NCBI RefSeq assembly: GCF_001411555.2
Contig: NC_049903.1
Span: forward strand, 10,040,362-10,104,361
DNA: 64,000 bases
DNA from: Juglans regia
Lineage: Eukaryota > Streptophyta > Magnoliopsida > Fagales > Juglandaceae
Direction of reading: 5' to 3'
Part shown: one piece after another, positions 34,616 through 47,391 of the stretch
Layout: each line of letters begins with the position of its first letter
Numbering within the stretch: the stretch's first letter is position 1
The notes under the pieces: generated by a model
The model's database searches: none
Told to the model about the DNA's origin: nothing
Seen by the model: the letters and a program-made list of their open reading frames with translations, nothing else
Translations under genes and position numbers: made by a program

Positions 34616-37527
34616 TTTTTTGTTATTATCATGCCCTTGTGAGGGCCATATATTACAACCTTAACCCTCTTTTTACGTATATATAACTTGGATGCAGGAT
34701 GGTCAAATATTATTTAGTATTTACGCTATATAGCTAGTAGCTCTATAATCAGTTTATAAGACCAGTCTGTCCAGGCATTTAGGCTCAGGTATAAAAACAA
34801 CCCATTTTAGAATTAATGTTGACATTTTTAAATTCCTTTCTGTATTTAGGCTTATAAGGTACTTGCAAATGGATCATATATCTTGTTCTCTTCATCCACT
34901 TCATGTAATTATGCTCGATGTTAAGTAATCTGTCCTTTACAGAACTCCAGTCTTTATCGATTTCAAAACACACAGAAAGATCATCATGAGTACGTAGTTT
35001 TGTTATGAAATGATGATAGCTTGCAATTTCGAAATTAAAATGAGAAACAGGGGCAAATTGTCATTTTATATTCACCTGGTCCAGATTTTGGAAGACAAAT
35101 TAAGTTTGGAAGTTGGCAAAGGGGAAGTTAGAATGTAAAGGTTGGTAGCCTACTCTTAATTGTCTACGTACGTACGTGCTCTTTATCTATCTTTTCTTTT
35201 TTATATGGAAGTCCTTCTAATGGGCAAATACAATTCGTTTACCAAAGCTTTAAACACACAGACACGTCTTGTAGCCGCCTTGGCGGAGAAGAACAAGTTC
35301 AAGTTTGTTGTCTCTCGATCTGCATTTTCAAGCCTGCCCCAACTATCCCCATCTGCATACTGCCTTTACCTCCTAAAACTCTTCTGCAAACTTGGGTTGA
35401 TTCATGGATTTTTTTTTCTCTTTCTAATTTCTTTGGTTGGCTAAGCTTTGCAATTTACATCCAATTAAATCTCATTGGTACGTTTTTTTTTTTTATCTTT
35501 TTTTGACAAAAATTGGTAAGGGGGGCAAAGCAGAGTTTGGAAACCTTTACCTATCGGTGACCATATATAGTGGCATCTCTACCAATTGGAAAAGGAAAAC
35601 TTGTTAAAAGGAGTAGTAAGTAAGCAAGTTGATATAAAATCTTGTCGATTAAACTATGGCAGAGAGATGTGAAATTAACACTTATACTAAAAGCCTAAGA
35701 TAATGAGAATACGTAGATTTTTATTTTATATTTTAACATTTTCGTTTACGTGTGGGCCAAACTCTTCCTCACGGGTGGACCCAATAAGTGGAATATTTAA
35801 TTAAAGAGAAATTATTCTTACAGTCGTGAGTGTGCAAGCGCCGTGCAATCACTTTGAAAAAAGTGAATAAATATGGGATCCACATGAAAATAAATTAATT
35901 TTTTAATAGTGGACCTCACTCTTTTTCCAAAGCGACTGCACGACGTTTGCGCATTCCACGACTGTATGTAGCATCACACTCAACTAAATGGCTAGAGTGT
36001 AGAGTCAAGATTCGTTAGGACCTCTACTCTGATACCAAGTAAAATCATCGCTTGTCCTAAAAATTTAAGCTAATGAAAATATGTAGATTTTTATTTTATA
36101 TTTGAGAGAGAGAGAGAAGATCATGAAGTTATGAAAATAATTTATGAAAATATGCAAGAACACTTGTGCCTTTTTTTTTTCTTAAAATTCAGTGGTTTTT
36201 GGATTAAACAAATATGCAAGGTCGCACCTAAATAGAGAATTTCATGAACTTTGTCTTAATGGAACTGACTGCTGAGAGTGAAATTAAAATTCCACTTGAA
36301 ATATGGTTTTCGAAATTTCATTATGTAGATTTTCAATTTCCAGAGCTCAACAATTTCAGGTTCTTTTTAATGCATATATAGTGAAGGTAGAAAACAATAT
36401 TAAAATTCTTGAAAATGGTGTCCTTTTTCTAAGAATTTCTAAGAATTCACTCGAAATTAATTTCGGAAATTTCATATCAAATTGCTTTTCTGGGGCATCT
36501 TCATTTCCTGAAACGAAAACCAGATCAATTTGTTTCTAAAGAGATATCAAAGCTTTAGAATTAACTGATTATTCACCATTCTAGGGATAAAAAATTGCAG
36601 AGATCAAGCAACACACCTAATTAAAATGGTGACAAGTAAGCTGGACCTGATCGATCATGCATTATTAATGTACAAAATTGCCTTGGGATAGTTAAACAAA
36701 CACTTGGATTTGGACAGCATAGTATCTGGCACCATAATGGCTTGATTACAAGAAGTTAATAGCTATATTTTAGCACTAATAGTTGGACATGGTGCCTAGT
36801 CGTTGTATGCCTAAATCACACCTTAATTTTGATGGGACCTTACAGGCATGATCATCATCATTAAGGCAAGAATCAGCATTAAATGTAATATAAAAATGGA
36901 AACCATCTTATAGTGGATTGTAATTGATCTTTTGAGTATGAAAAATTTGCGGAAGAATAGAAAAAAGTTGCGCTTAATTTCCCTACCAATCAATCGTCAA
37001 TTGCACAATAATATATTTTAAATATCAACTCAAATGTTTAGTACTCCCATTCTATCCTTTCATGTTGTCAAATTTTGACGCTAACATAGATGAAAATTAG
37101 TAGGTAAGGTGACTCTTACATGCCATTTCTTATTTAAGATAATTTTGCTTCAATAATTTCAAGGTATAAAATATGCCATTTTTCTTATTTATGCCATTAG
37201 ACTCTAAAATGAGATGTACTGAATGTTGAGTACTACAACCTGATGGTTTGGATGTCTCATGGCAGAAAGGATGGTAGCTTGGAGGTATCAGTACAAATAT
37301 CCCAATATCAAATTGAGGTGGTAAGATCGAAACTAAGGGCCGGTTAAGAGATGTTGATGTACTTTTTGGCCTCAATAGTATGGTCGGATGACTCTCTTAT
37401 CTCACGTCGTGGTTCTTGATGGTGGTGTACTTGGAGTGTTCACTCATAGTTTGTTTAATGATATATGATTGAAAATAAAGAAGACGAATATTTACGTAGT
37501 TCAGTACTAAGGCCTATGTTTAAGGAT
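34616..37527. other. Intergenic, one palindromic MITE
   Basis: A 94-codon frame at 35160-35444 has no recognisable motif. AT-rich spacer otherwise. No gene supported. Confidence 0.45.
35818..35972. repeat. Palindromic MITE
   Basis: The left arm ttacagtcgtgagtgtgcaa and the right arm ending cattccacgactgtatgta are inverted copies. Complementarity extends inward through cactttgaaaaaagtga versus cactctttttccaaagcg, so the whole element folds back on itself. Confidence 0.65.
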
Positions 37528-40207
37528 TTTTGTGTTGAGTTGCATGTGGAGATTGGTCTATGAGCAAAAAATTGAGGAATAGTGAGTTCGTTGACATGCG
37601 CTCGACAGTGGGCTCGTTCGCTCAACATGCGCTCAACTGTGGGCTCGAGCGAAACTCAACTCGTGAGTTCGCTCGAGCGAGACACAAACCCTAGTGTTTG
37701 CTCGAGTCACACTCAACACCCTGCTCAAGCCAATGTTTATTGGTTGTTCGTTCGATGCGCGCTCGACACGCCGCTTCAGCTAAAAACGTAGTTTTTACTA
37801 GATTAGGATTTCCAGCGTCGTTTACTATAAATATGTTATATTTAACTTGTTTTGTATGACTTTCAGCATATTTTGAGAGAGAACAATTGTCAATTAAGTG
37901 CATATTGTGTGAGAGAGCAAAAATGCCTTTGAGAGTGTGAGTTGAAATTGAGTGATTATAATTTCCTTTAGTTAATAAGATGTCTCCAGTTCTGTGGACG
38001 TAAGCAATTTGTCGAACTACATATATTGTGTGTCGTGTGCTTCATTGAGCTTGCTTTTACTTTAGTTTGTCGTCGTTGGTGTGTATGTTTTTTGCCCAAC
38101 AACTGCTATCAAGAGCCAATGTTAGATCTGAAGGAGTATGATGGCTGGAGATAAAGTGAAAGCACCCAGGATCGAGAAGTTCGACGACACTGATTTTGGG
38201 TACTGGAAGATGCAAATCGAGAACTATCTTTATGGGAAGAGGCTCCACCTTCCATTGTTGAGAAAAAAGTCGGAGAGCATTGATGATGTTGAGTGGACCG
38301 ATCGAGAGGTTCTGGGCTTGTTCGGCTAACGTTGTCTAGAATAGTGGCACACAATGTCAGTAATGAGAGAACCACAGCAGATCTTATGGCGACTTTGTCA
38401 GGTATGTATGAAAAGCTGTCAGTGAATAACAAAGTGCACTTGATGAAGAAATTGTTTAATTTGAAAATGTCTGAACGTATGTCAGTGGCCCAACACTTGA
38501 ATGAATTCAATGCGAACACAAATCAACTGTCTTCTGTAGAGATTGAGTTTGATGAAGAGATTAGAGTATTGATTTTGTTGGCATTACTACCAAATATTTG
38601 AGAGGCTATGAGGATGGCTGTGAGTAGTTCAGCCGACAAGATAAAACTGAACTACGACGACGTACGTGACATGATCATTACTGAAGAGGTACGTAGAAGA
38701 GACTCAGGTGAGTTCTCGATTCAGGATTAGCCCTAAATATTGACAATTAGAGCAAAGGAAATGGCAGGTCAAGCTCCAAGAGCAAGGGGAAGAGTAAGAC
38801 GAGATCTGGGCAGCAGATCACGTGATGGAGTTGTGGCAAGTCGAGCCACATTAAGAAAAACTACAGGAATCAAGAAAGTGCTGAGGATGATGCAATAAAT
38901 GAAGTGGCAGAAGAAATTCATGATGTCTTACTTCTTGCAGTGCACAGTCTGATTGATGATTGGGTGTTGGATTCAGGGGCTTCGTTTCATAGCACCTCAC
39001 ATTGAGAGATCATGCAGAATTATATTGCTGGTGATTTTGGGAAGATGTATGCGGCTGATGGAGAGGCATTGGATGTAGTCGGAGTGGGTGATGTGCATAT
39101 CACACTTCCAAACAGGGACGTGAACTTTACAGCAAGTAAGACTCGTTCCAAATCTGAAGAAAAACTTGATCTCTGTGGGATAGTTTGATGAAAGCGGTTA
39201 TGCAGTAGCGTTCTCTGATGGAGCTTGGAAGATCACTAAGGGTGCGCTAGTCTTAGCACATTGTAAGAGATCTAACTCTTCGTATTTAACATCAAGGTCT
39301 AGTGATGTGCAGGGAAATACAAGAATGCAAAATAGCAGGCTTGATCACGCAAAACATATGACGAAGCCAAAGGGAGTCAGCTTGGTCGTTCCTCATGTAA
39401 GCCTGGGAAAATTGGTTTAGTTTACCAAGATCGGTTCGAGACCGGATACTCCTAGTGTAGTGAGAGTTGTGAGTCACCCAGTGGATGTGCTGACTAAAGG
39501 CAATGTACGTGAAAGATCAAAGATAGGTTTGACTTTAGTGCATCTTATAGCTTGAAGACGGGAGCTGTCAGCTGCAGAAATGATAGGGCTTGGCTGGAAA
39601 TAGTGGCTGGCATGTGGAGACCCAGTCTCCAAGTGGGAGATTGTTGGGTTGCATGTGGAGACTGGTTTGTGAACAGAAAATTGAGGAACAGTGAGTTCAC
39701 TGACATGCGCTTGATAGTGGGCTCGAGCAAAACTCAACTCATAAGTTCGCTCGACAAGCACTCGACAGTAGTCTCGAGCGAGACACAAACCCTAGTGTTC
39801 GCTCGAGCAATGCTCAACACCCCGCTCGAACCGATGTTCATTGGTTGTTTGCTCGAGGTGCGCTCAACACTCCACTCAAGCTAAGAACGTAGTTTTTGCC
39901 AAATTAGGGTTTCTAGCTCCATTTACTATAAATATGTTTTATTTGACTTGTTTAATACAACTTTCAGCATATTTTGAAATATAACAATTGTGAAATGAGT
40001 GCATATTGTGTGAGAGGGTAAAAAGGCCCTAGAGAGTGAGTTGAAATTGAATGATTGTAATCTTCTCTAGTTAATAAGATTTCTGCAGTTCTGTGGATGT
40101 AAGCAATTTGCCAAACCATGTATATTGTGTGTTGTGCACTTCATCATGCTTGCTTTTACTTTAGTTTGCAATCGTTGGTGTGTATGTATTTTTTGCCCAA
40201 CATTTTG
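37528..40207 (+). mobile_element. Non-autonomous Copia LTR retrotransposon with gag only (copy A)
   Basis: Left LTR 37533-38101 and right LTR 39642-40202 both begin TGTTG and end CCCAACA. They are flanked by a perfect 5-bp target duplication TTTTG (37528-37532 and 40203-40207), so the element is complete. A primer-binding site like that for initiator Met tRNA (ctatcaagagcc) follows the left LTR, and a purine tract (aagtgggagat) precedes the right LTR. The 1.5-kb interior encodes gag (MMAGDKVKAPRIEKFDDTDF at 38138), a CCHC-type zinc knuckle and the start of protease (DSGAS). It has no integrase, reverse transcriptase or RNase H. A 1-base deletion near 38310 and several stops break gag. A second copy of the family is at 47925-50431. 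Confidence 0.92.
38138..39150 (+). pseudogene. Copia gag with partial protease, broken
   Basis: Compared with the sister copy on the minus strand, the frame shifts near 38310 (MMAG... frame to the frame containing LVRLTLSRIVAHNVSNERTT) and meets stops near 38600, 38825 and 39003. Conserved parts are the UBN2 gag domain (KLFNLKMSERMSVAQHLNEF), the zinc knuckle SCGKSSHIKKNY near 38830-38865 and DDWVLDSGASF of the aspartic protease near 38960. The last knuckle ligand is Tyr instead of Cys. Confidence 0.8.
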
Positions 40208-40634
40208 GTGTAAAACTAGTTATAAACATAATTGAATTCAAGCTCTCAATTTTCATTAAGTTATCTACAATCACTCAGCTCTCAAAAAGTAAACTCGAAA
40301 CTCTCTGGTTCTCCCTTTCTATCCAACAATCCCTCTAAACCTCAAAGGAAGTAGATCCCACACTCTAATGCTCTATTGCCTCTCCTCTCTCTTTAAGGCT
40401 ATGTTTGGATATTAAGTTGATTTCAGATGATGTGTGAATAGTAAAGAAAAAGTAGTGAAAAAGTAATGAATAATACTAAAATAGTAGTGACATAGTTTGA
40501 GATGATCTCATATCACCTCACTAACCTCAAAGTCTATTCCCCTTACTTTATGTCTTATCTTCAAGCTTTATGTCCTATAGTAAAAAGTAGTGAGTAGCAG
40601 TGAGGTAATTTGATGGCTATGTAAATGCAACCAC
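40208..40634. other. Spacer with MITE-like repeat
   Basis: About 40398-40620 contains tatgtttggatattaagttg and repeated aaaagtagtga phrases, a likely small repeat. No gene. Confidence 0.4.
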
Positions 40635-41460
40635 ACCATTGAAGAAGTTTGTTAAAGACTATGATAATGCTTTGACCAAGATGGTCGAGAATGAAAAGAT
40701 AGCTGATTTTGGTTCATTCCAAGGAAAGATCCCTTGCATTACGATCCATGCAATTGAGAAACAATTCCAAAAGGTATACATGAATGCCAAGTTCAAAGAG
40801 GTACAAATAGAGCTTAGGGGGATTATGAATTACTTGTCTTCCCTAAAACAAATGAAGGCGCAATATCGACGTATGAAGTTGTTGACTACTTGAGCATTTA
40901 TGTTGATATTGTAAAGAGGTAAAATACTGTGTATATTTCAATAACGATGAATGTGAAGTGATATGCACCTGTAGACTATTCAAGTTCAGAGGAATTTTAT
41001 GTAGACATGCACATGGTCCTCATGATGTGGAAGAAAGTCGTGCGGTTGCCATCTAAGTATGTTCTTGATCGTTGGAGAAATGATTTGAAAATAAAGTACA
41101 CGATGATACGAAGTAGTTATGATGACCTCGGCGATAATCAAGTTGTACAAATGTTTAATGATTTGTGTAATGATCATTGTAAAATAGTTTTACTTGCTTC
41201 AAAGGATCATGTGACCTACATAAAGTTAAAGAATCATATGCTCAAGTTTAAGGAGGAAGAGTTGAGTCAAAATAGTACAAAGAGTGAGTATGTTATGTGT
41301 TAAGATGGTCCAAGTGAAACAAAACAACAAAATCATGGGGTTCGCAGTCCTACTGGTATTAAAAGTAAAGGTAGGTCTTTATCCAAACAGCGAGTCTCTA
41401 CAGTGGAGACAATTCTGAAAAAGTAAAAAAAGAAATAAGATAGATGAGGTATTGTAAAAT
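40635..41460 (+). pseudogene. FAR1/FHY3-like (MULE transposase-derived) fragment
   Basis: Frame 40639-40893 resembles the region of FAR1-related proteins after the MULE transposase core: a FVKDYDNAL-like segment, then AIEKQFQKVY. A second frame near 40925-41010 carries a SWIM zinc finger with CTCRLFKFRGILCRHAH (CxC...CxH). A third, at 41036-41303, carries the downstream LPSKYVLDRWRNDLK segment. Two frameshifts and a stop separate them. FAR1/FHY3 proteins are transcription factors domesticated from Mutator-like transposases. The N-terminal FAR1 DNA-binding domain and transposase core are absent, so this is a truncated relic of either a host gene or a transposon. Confidence 0.8.
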
Positions 41461-41755
41461 TGTGCGACTACAAACGTTTTATAGATTGTCATGTCCAAGC
41501 TTTTAACACTCTACTAACATTTTTTTTTTGTGATCTGCACGTGAAAAACATACATGCTGGAGTAGGTTGTCAAGATAGTATACTTAGCCAACCATGAGTA
41601 CTCTATAATCTTGGGGTTTTAATGTAATTAGATAGTTGGACTGTAATTTTGGGATTTGAATATAACTTTGAGATTTGAATGTAATTTTTGGTATTGGCAT
41701 TCCAAAATTCATTTGTATCTTTGCAAAGAGTATACTGGAAATGAGATGGAATGGA

Positions 41756-43209
41756 GTTGGTGATCAGCTTTTAATTTCGACTTCCAAGCGTAGAAACTGT
41801 CAAAGTAATACAAGGGTAAATCTCAAGGTCGAATTCACAGGGACAATGAGAATTAAGCAAACATTTCATATTCATAAGACAACATATTACCGTTTATGAG
41901 GACAAGAATTTTCGAAAGGATAAGAAAGCATTAAACTAAAAATCTAGCAATGAACAAAAAAAAAGTAAGAAATGAAAAATAAATTTCAAAAGTTGACCAC
42001 TAAATATATCGACACCAAAATGTGGGCTATTTACTAAGGAAGTGTGGACTTAATTAAGAGTGAAATTCTAGGTTGTTCTGAAAGTTCAAGCACAAGTAAA
42101 ACTGAAAATAAATATGAATCTATGTTTCTAAAATTACTAAGAATCAAGAAGTTTAGAGGAAGAAATTGACTTAAACTCGTAAGAAATTGACTTAAACTTG
42201 TAATAAACAATAAAACAAACACTTGGGATGCAATTTTTGCCCACTGATTTGGTGATGGATTTACTTCTCTTTTCATCTTCTCTCAACCATTCTCTCATTC
42301 CTAGAAATCATGATCGGATAATATAACAATGAACCACAACTTTTTTAGCATAATAAAACTAATTGACATATTATCTCACAACTATAAAACAGTGAAAGAA
42401 AACCATCAAAGTCTTGTTATTTGTTCAAGTATCAATTGTGCATTTGCGTCTACAACTGAGCTAAACTAAGAACAAAGAACTTCAATCATTTCTAGATGCA
42501 AATTGAAAAGTAATCCAACAAGTTAATCATCAAAATCACAAAACATCAAAGAAAATCTAACCCTAAACAGTCATGGGTTACTCCTTGAATCTCAAGCTAA
42601 AAATCTAGCCTATCATCTCTAGATTAGCAAAATGCTCAAAAGGATTAAATCCCAACATCTCTAGTTTTTCTCTAAACGAAAACTGCCGACAAAAGAAATG
42701 CTCTAGAAAAAGATATGCCAAAGCCCCAAAACGCTGAAGACGCTAAACTGCTCTCAAACCTAATATGCTGCAGACGAAAAAAATACTAAAAACCAAAAAT
42801 GCTACCCGTCCAAAAACAATCTCCGCACCCCAGGAAAACTGGGCATCCGGTCCTTCCTTGCAACGTCGCCCCACACCCATTGGCAAGTGGCCTCGTCCGT
42901 TCCGCGTGATTCCCCTCTCTCCTTGCACGTCCCAGCTCCTTTTCGTGCCTTACTCTTCCTCCTTCATGACTTAGCACACTTCATCTTCCAATAATGCCCT
43001 CTGCTCTCATCCTTTCCAAAAATGTCCTGCACATCTAATTATGATATGAGTGTTTAATTATTTTAGAGGCAAATGTGAAACTTTTGTGTGAAAAATATGG
43101 GCATCAATTGACTTGGAGTCTGATACTTAAGTTGCTTAACTCTTATTTGATTAAACATATCATTCGCTTAAACAACTTAATTATTCATTTTCAACACTTT
43201 ATCAGTTGG
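41756..43209. mobile_element. Solo LTR (1.44 kb) with 5-bp target duplication
   Basis: The unit runs 41761-43204, from TGATCAGC to CTTTATCA (TG...CA ends with inverted TGAT/ATCA). It is flanked on both sides by gttgg (41756-41760 and 43205-43209). No internal coding and no second LTR are present, so it most likely arose by LTR-LTR recombination. A phrase in it (gggtaaatctcaaggtcg, then tcacagggac) is typical of long plant LTRs, but the family is not identified. Confidence 0.75.
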
Positions 43210-45429
43210 TATTGATGAGTCGGGGAGAAATGAGTAGTTTTGGGTGATTGGAGGAGTTTCAAAACATTTATTTATCGTATTCTAGAGGCTCTTAAAGGGT
43301 TTAAGCGGGTGTGGATACGAACTTCACCATGACATCAAAAGTAGGGGATGATGAAGCATTCTCAGAGCTGTGCGCATTTAAGTAGACCACCTTCTTAAAA
43401 CATATAAGCAGAATGAGATAAGAAGTAATAGATAGAAAATTAGATAAAAAGTTAGGGAGGGAGAGAGACAAAGAGGAGAAGGAGAGATCAATGGGGTAGG
43501 TGGGGAGAGGGCAATAACATAGATAAGGAGAAGAGTTATATGGGTGAATTGCCTACAAGCACTTCTATTAATCATTTATTAGAAAATGGACGTGTCACGC
43601 GTTTATTGGAGGGTGTAAATCAAGCATTTTCAACACATCTCGTTCCTAGCATTTCCCATTTAAAAAGGATAAAAAGGTACAGGTCTTGCTAAGGCCACCG
43701 AGAGTGGCTCCTAAGGATTTCTACCGAGAAGTGCAAAATGCAATTTTTGTACTTTGTGTTTTATTTTCAAACATTTTTAAACTCCCTTTAAATATATATA
43801 ATTTTTTTAAAATCATAAGTTTATTTAAAAATACTTCCTTAATAATTAAGTTTAAAAAATAAATATAAAAAATAAAAATCGGTAGCTTTTGACAAATAGC
43901 TAAATTCTAGGGAGTGCTAGCTTTTACAATCCACGAGGAGCAAAATAGGTCCAACATTATCTTCTGCAGGTAGGATAATTTGCACATATTTAATGCATAT
44001 ATGTCCATTATATTTTTCTTGAAAAAAGTGGATACATGTTGATGAGTTTTCACTATTTTTTAAAAGAAAATATGTAAAATTTTTATATTTCAAAATTGAA
44101 TCTAATATTAGTTTATGCATGAGTGCAACTGAGTGTATCCCTTCTTTATTTTTGGGACCTTTGCATGTCTGTAATTACTATTATGAAGTGATTCAACTGA
44201 AACACGTTGGGAAATCCTTTTTGTTAATAAATACTTTTGCATGTCTTTATTCAACTTTTAATTTTCATCTCAACTCATCGCATATTAACTCACAATCCAA
44301 ACCTGCCATAAAATATTATTTTGGTGAGAACCAGCGTACTTATTATTTATGTGTATGATGATCTCTAGCCACTAACATTATTTTCTAGTGTGGTCGAAGT
44401 TGGGGTTGATGCAAAAGAGTTGTACATATGATGATAATATATATAGACCTTTGGACTCATGCCAATCGTGTCACTTAAATTGCTTTGAGTGGTGCTTATA
44501 CGAGGTATTGGTTTTAGGCAACATAGTCTTGTGACAGGTTCTGGGTTCCATGCTCAGCTTAGAATTACTAGCATATTAACGCCAAGAAAATCCTAAATTA
44601 AACGAATACATGTGTACACATATCTCTTCCTATTTTACTAATATTGCTTAATGCTAACAGCTACAAAATTTACTTAACTACAAAGAACCGACTTAAATAC
44701 ACTTCTCCAAATTTGAAAACCCCGTCTCTGTAGAGAGAAAGAAATAACAACTCGAAAGAATCAATAGAATCACAGAGAGAGAGAGAGAGCAAGCAAGATT
44801 TTACACAAGGACATATTAGCGGAGAGACGGAAAGAATCGAGATGACGATGCACGATGGGAATAACGGCTACAGAAACAGGGTGTTGACGTCGGCATCGAT
44901 GACGGCGACATCTATCTTCATCCACGATGAATGCTCAATCTTAGGGGCTGAAGACGTACTTCAAGAACCCGAGGGACAGTACAAGCTGCTCCATTACCAG
45001 AATAGCAGCAAGGAAATGGGTTCGAAACTAGTTATTCCTGTTAGTATTTCGTTTGAACGATACTTATAAAAAAAGTATTTCATTCAAACAAAATATAGAG
45101 GAAGCTATGGGTTCGGAACATTAGAGATTAATTTTAAATAATTTTGCTCGTCATGTAGAACGATAGGTTTTCGTAAAATGTTCTGAAAGACCAAAGTAGA
45201 CTTGCAAATTAGTTCTGCAATTTTTCTTTCCATTCCTTCGCTGCTATCCGTAAAACATTTACTTGCTTTGTGTTTAAATTTGAGAGGAACCTATGGATTT
45301 TTAATCTCAACCCTTTATTTTAAAAGCATGTAACGTGGCAACCATAACAGGAGATCTCCTATTAATATGCCATTGGAGGCAAGCCGAGTCCATTTGTAGC
45401 ATCTGCATTTTGATTTTCTTGAACGAACG
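43210..45429. other. Intergenic with dispersed repeats
   Basis: A segment at about 43460-43660 (gtgaattgcctacaagca, then cattttcaacac) is a diverged copy of about 52610-52770. An AT-rich MITE-like block lies at 43725-43915. A 75-codon frame at 44842-45069 starts well (agacggaaagaatcgagatg) but matches no family I know. Confidence 0.45.
44842..45069 (+). CDS. Unrecognised small ORF, doubtful
   Basis: Seventy-five codons beginning MTMHDGNNGYRNRV. The first 60 codons (to about 45020) have more even base composition than the surroundings and follow a purine-rich leader with a GA run. The tail then enters AT-rich sequence. It could be the first exon of a lost gene or a captured fragment. No domain is visible. 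Confidence 0.2.
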   Translation: MTMHDGNNGYRNRVLTSASMTATSIFIHDECSILGAEDVLQEPEGQYKLLHYQNSSKEMGSKLVIPVSISFERYL

Positions 45430-45705
45430 TGCTATTAAAAAGAGCATACAAAAGTTGTATAATTAACTGGGATTATTGCTTAACAGTATGTATTTTTTTA
45501 TAGGTTTGTTTGTAAATTTTGCAATTTCTATGCCGCTTTCCTTTACCATCGCCCTTTCATGCTTCGATCAAGTTGGAGTTCTTGGCTTTAGACTATTTTA
45601 CAGACAAAATGGTTTCTAATAAAAAGTAGGGTTTCGCCGAGGTTTATTTAGCCCGACCCACTTATTATCTACAGTATGAAAGAAACGATATTCTTAGAGA
45701 TTCAT

Positions 45706-45807
45706 TTAGCCACGAGCTATTCTGCATTTGACACTGCTACCTATACTATCATCGCCATAAAAGCCATCTCGTCCACGGCTGCCGCCACCGCCATTAGCTT
45801 GCACATT
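45706..45807 (-). other. Exon-like segment in the insertion of the duplicate
   Basis: On the minus strand a good acceptor (tgctggttacag) precedes 33 in-frame codons rich in Gly (ANGGGGSRGRDGFYGDD) ending in TAA at 45706-45708. It resembles a terminal exon of a Gly/Arg-rich protein. No upstream partner exon was found, so it may be a captured gene fragment. Confidence 0.3.
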
Positions 45808-46597
45808 CTGTAACCAGCAAGCAAAACCCAAGCATGTTTTACCATTATTTGGTATTAAACTTGCCATGCAGACTTGCAGTTCACCAAAATTAGAGTATAA
45901 ACAAAGAACATAAAAGACAACATTTTAGACCCAAAGGTACCCTAATCTAAAGCCGCTTTCATCTACAAACATACTATCATTATCTTTAACTTGGTCATTT
46001 GATTATCTAAACTGCATCTTATCCATCATGTCATGTTTACCCACTTTCGTCCCCATAATGGAACAAAAGACATGATCCTCTGTTCCTTGGTGTCATATGA
46101 TACTTCTTGTGGTCCCAATCGCTAACAGGTAAGCAATGCTTAAAAACTACTAGAGGTTAATATTCTTCTGTAGGTTCTTGGTATTTTTCTCTTCTGGTAA
46201 AGACTTTTGTATTTTGCGATGAATCAAGTAGTTTTCACCTGCTAAACCTTACTTGCCGCATATTTGTGTAGGCTACATATTTAGGTGAAGTTGAATCTCT
46301 GGGCTAAAGTGTTGCAGTTTGTACAAGTCTAAGCTAAGTCAAGTTTGTCACAACTATAAACATCATTTACTAGCATAATATGAGTATTGTAGATGTACTT
46401 ATAAGGAATAAAATGAGCATTTTAGATGTTGAGAACTTCTTAACTGGTTCAAACTTATGAGTTCCTTTCTTCACTCCAATCTTGTTATTAATTAGTTGTT
46501 GCTCAGTTACCCATATCCTTTCTATCGTATAATGTGTGCTTCATATTGGAACATAGTTGTATTATTTAATTTTCTTGCTTTCTCAGCTCTTCTGAAA

Positions 46598-47212
46598 ATG
46601 CAAAGTTTAAGATATTCCATCTTGAGGCATGTGAGGGTGGATGGTATCTGCTGATAGTTGGGTATTAGCTAAAAATTGGTATTGTGCTGAAGCAATTGAG
46701 TCACAAGATGTGCTCATAAACTACAACCAGCCCTAATCAAATAATGGACTGAGTGCTTGAACTGGTTAAGAAAATTGATAAAATTGATGCCTCTAAGGTA
46801 ATTGATAGTTGTCTTCCAAAGTTATTGCAGACTATGTTATATTTCCCTCCTAAATTTGTGCGGAAACAACAAATCACAAATTCTACTGTAATGCTATTGT
46901 CTTTTGTATATTGAATAATCCTGCTTGTTGGATAATGTTCTATCTTGAGACAAATGTTTTCACAAAACTTAGCCCATGATCAAAGAAAATTAATGCTTTT
47001 TCCGCTCAAATACTTTAATAGGTTACTGATACAGCTGATTTTCAAAAAGACTTGAGCCTGTACAGCTTGACAAGGTAGAGATTGATATGGCTTTTGATCA
47101 AGAATTCTCCATTGAAATCCCTGATGAGAAAGCATATAAGCTTACTTGCTGTGCTGATGTTGCAAAGTATATAGTTTCTGGAGTTGAGCAAAAAGTTGTG
47201 GAGAATTCCTGA
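46598..47212 (+). pseudogene. Mitochondrial acyl carrier protein pseudogene
   Basis: Remnant exons at 46598-46797 and 47022-47212 match the intact gene at 31211-31830 and keep the intron, so this is a DNA duplicate and not a retrocopy. A TGA follows after 18 codons. The phosphopantetheine motif DSL is changed to YSL, and a 1-base deletion right after it brings a TAG. The donor and acceptor are still recognisable. Confidence 0.93.
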
Positions 47213-47391
47213 TTTGGTTTTCAATTTTATCGTCCCAAGTTTTCTACTCAAGGATTTGTCTTCTATGGTTTCTTGATGTTAGTTGGTTGCAAATTTTTGT
47301 GGGGTCAATCTCTCTATTCTTATATAATTTTCTTATTGAAACTGCAATTCAATAATTCTCTTATTTATTTATATGCTTACCAACTAAATGC

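Noticed and set aside
34324..34686. 120-codon plus frame
   Set aside because: Antisense to Ole e 1 exon 1 and its promoter; no domain.
41675..41899. 74-codon frame crossing the left edge of the solo LTR
   Set aside because: It spans the element boundary at 41761, so it cannot be an original gene.
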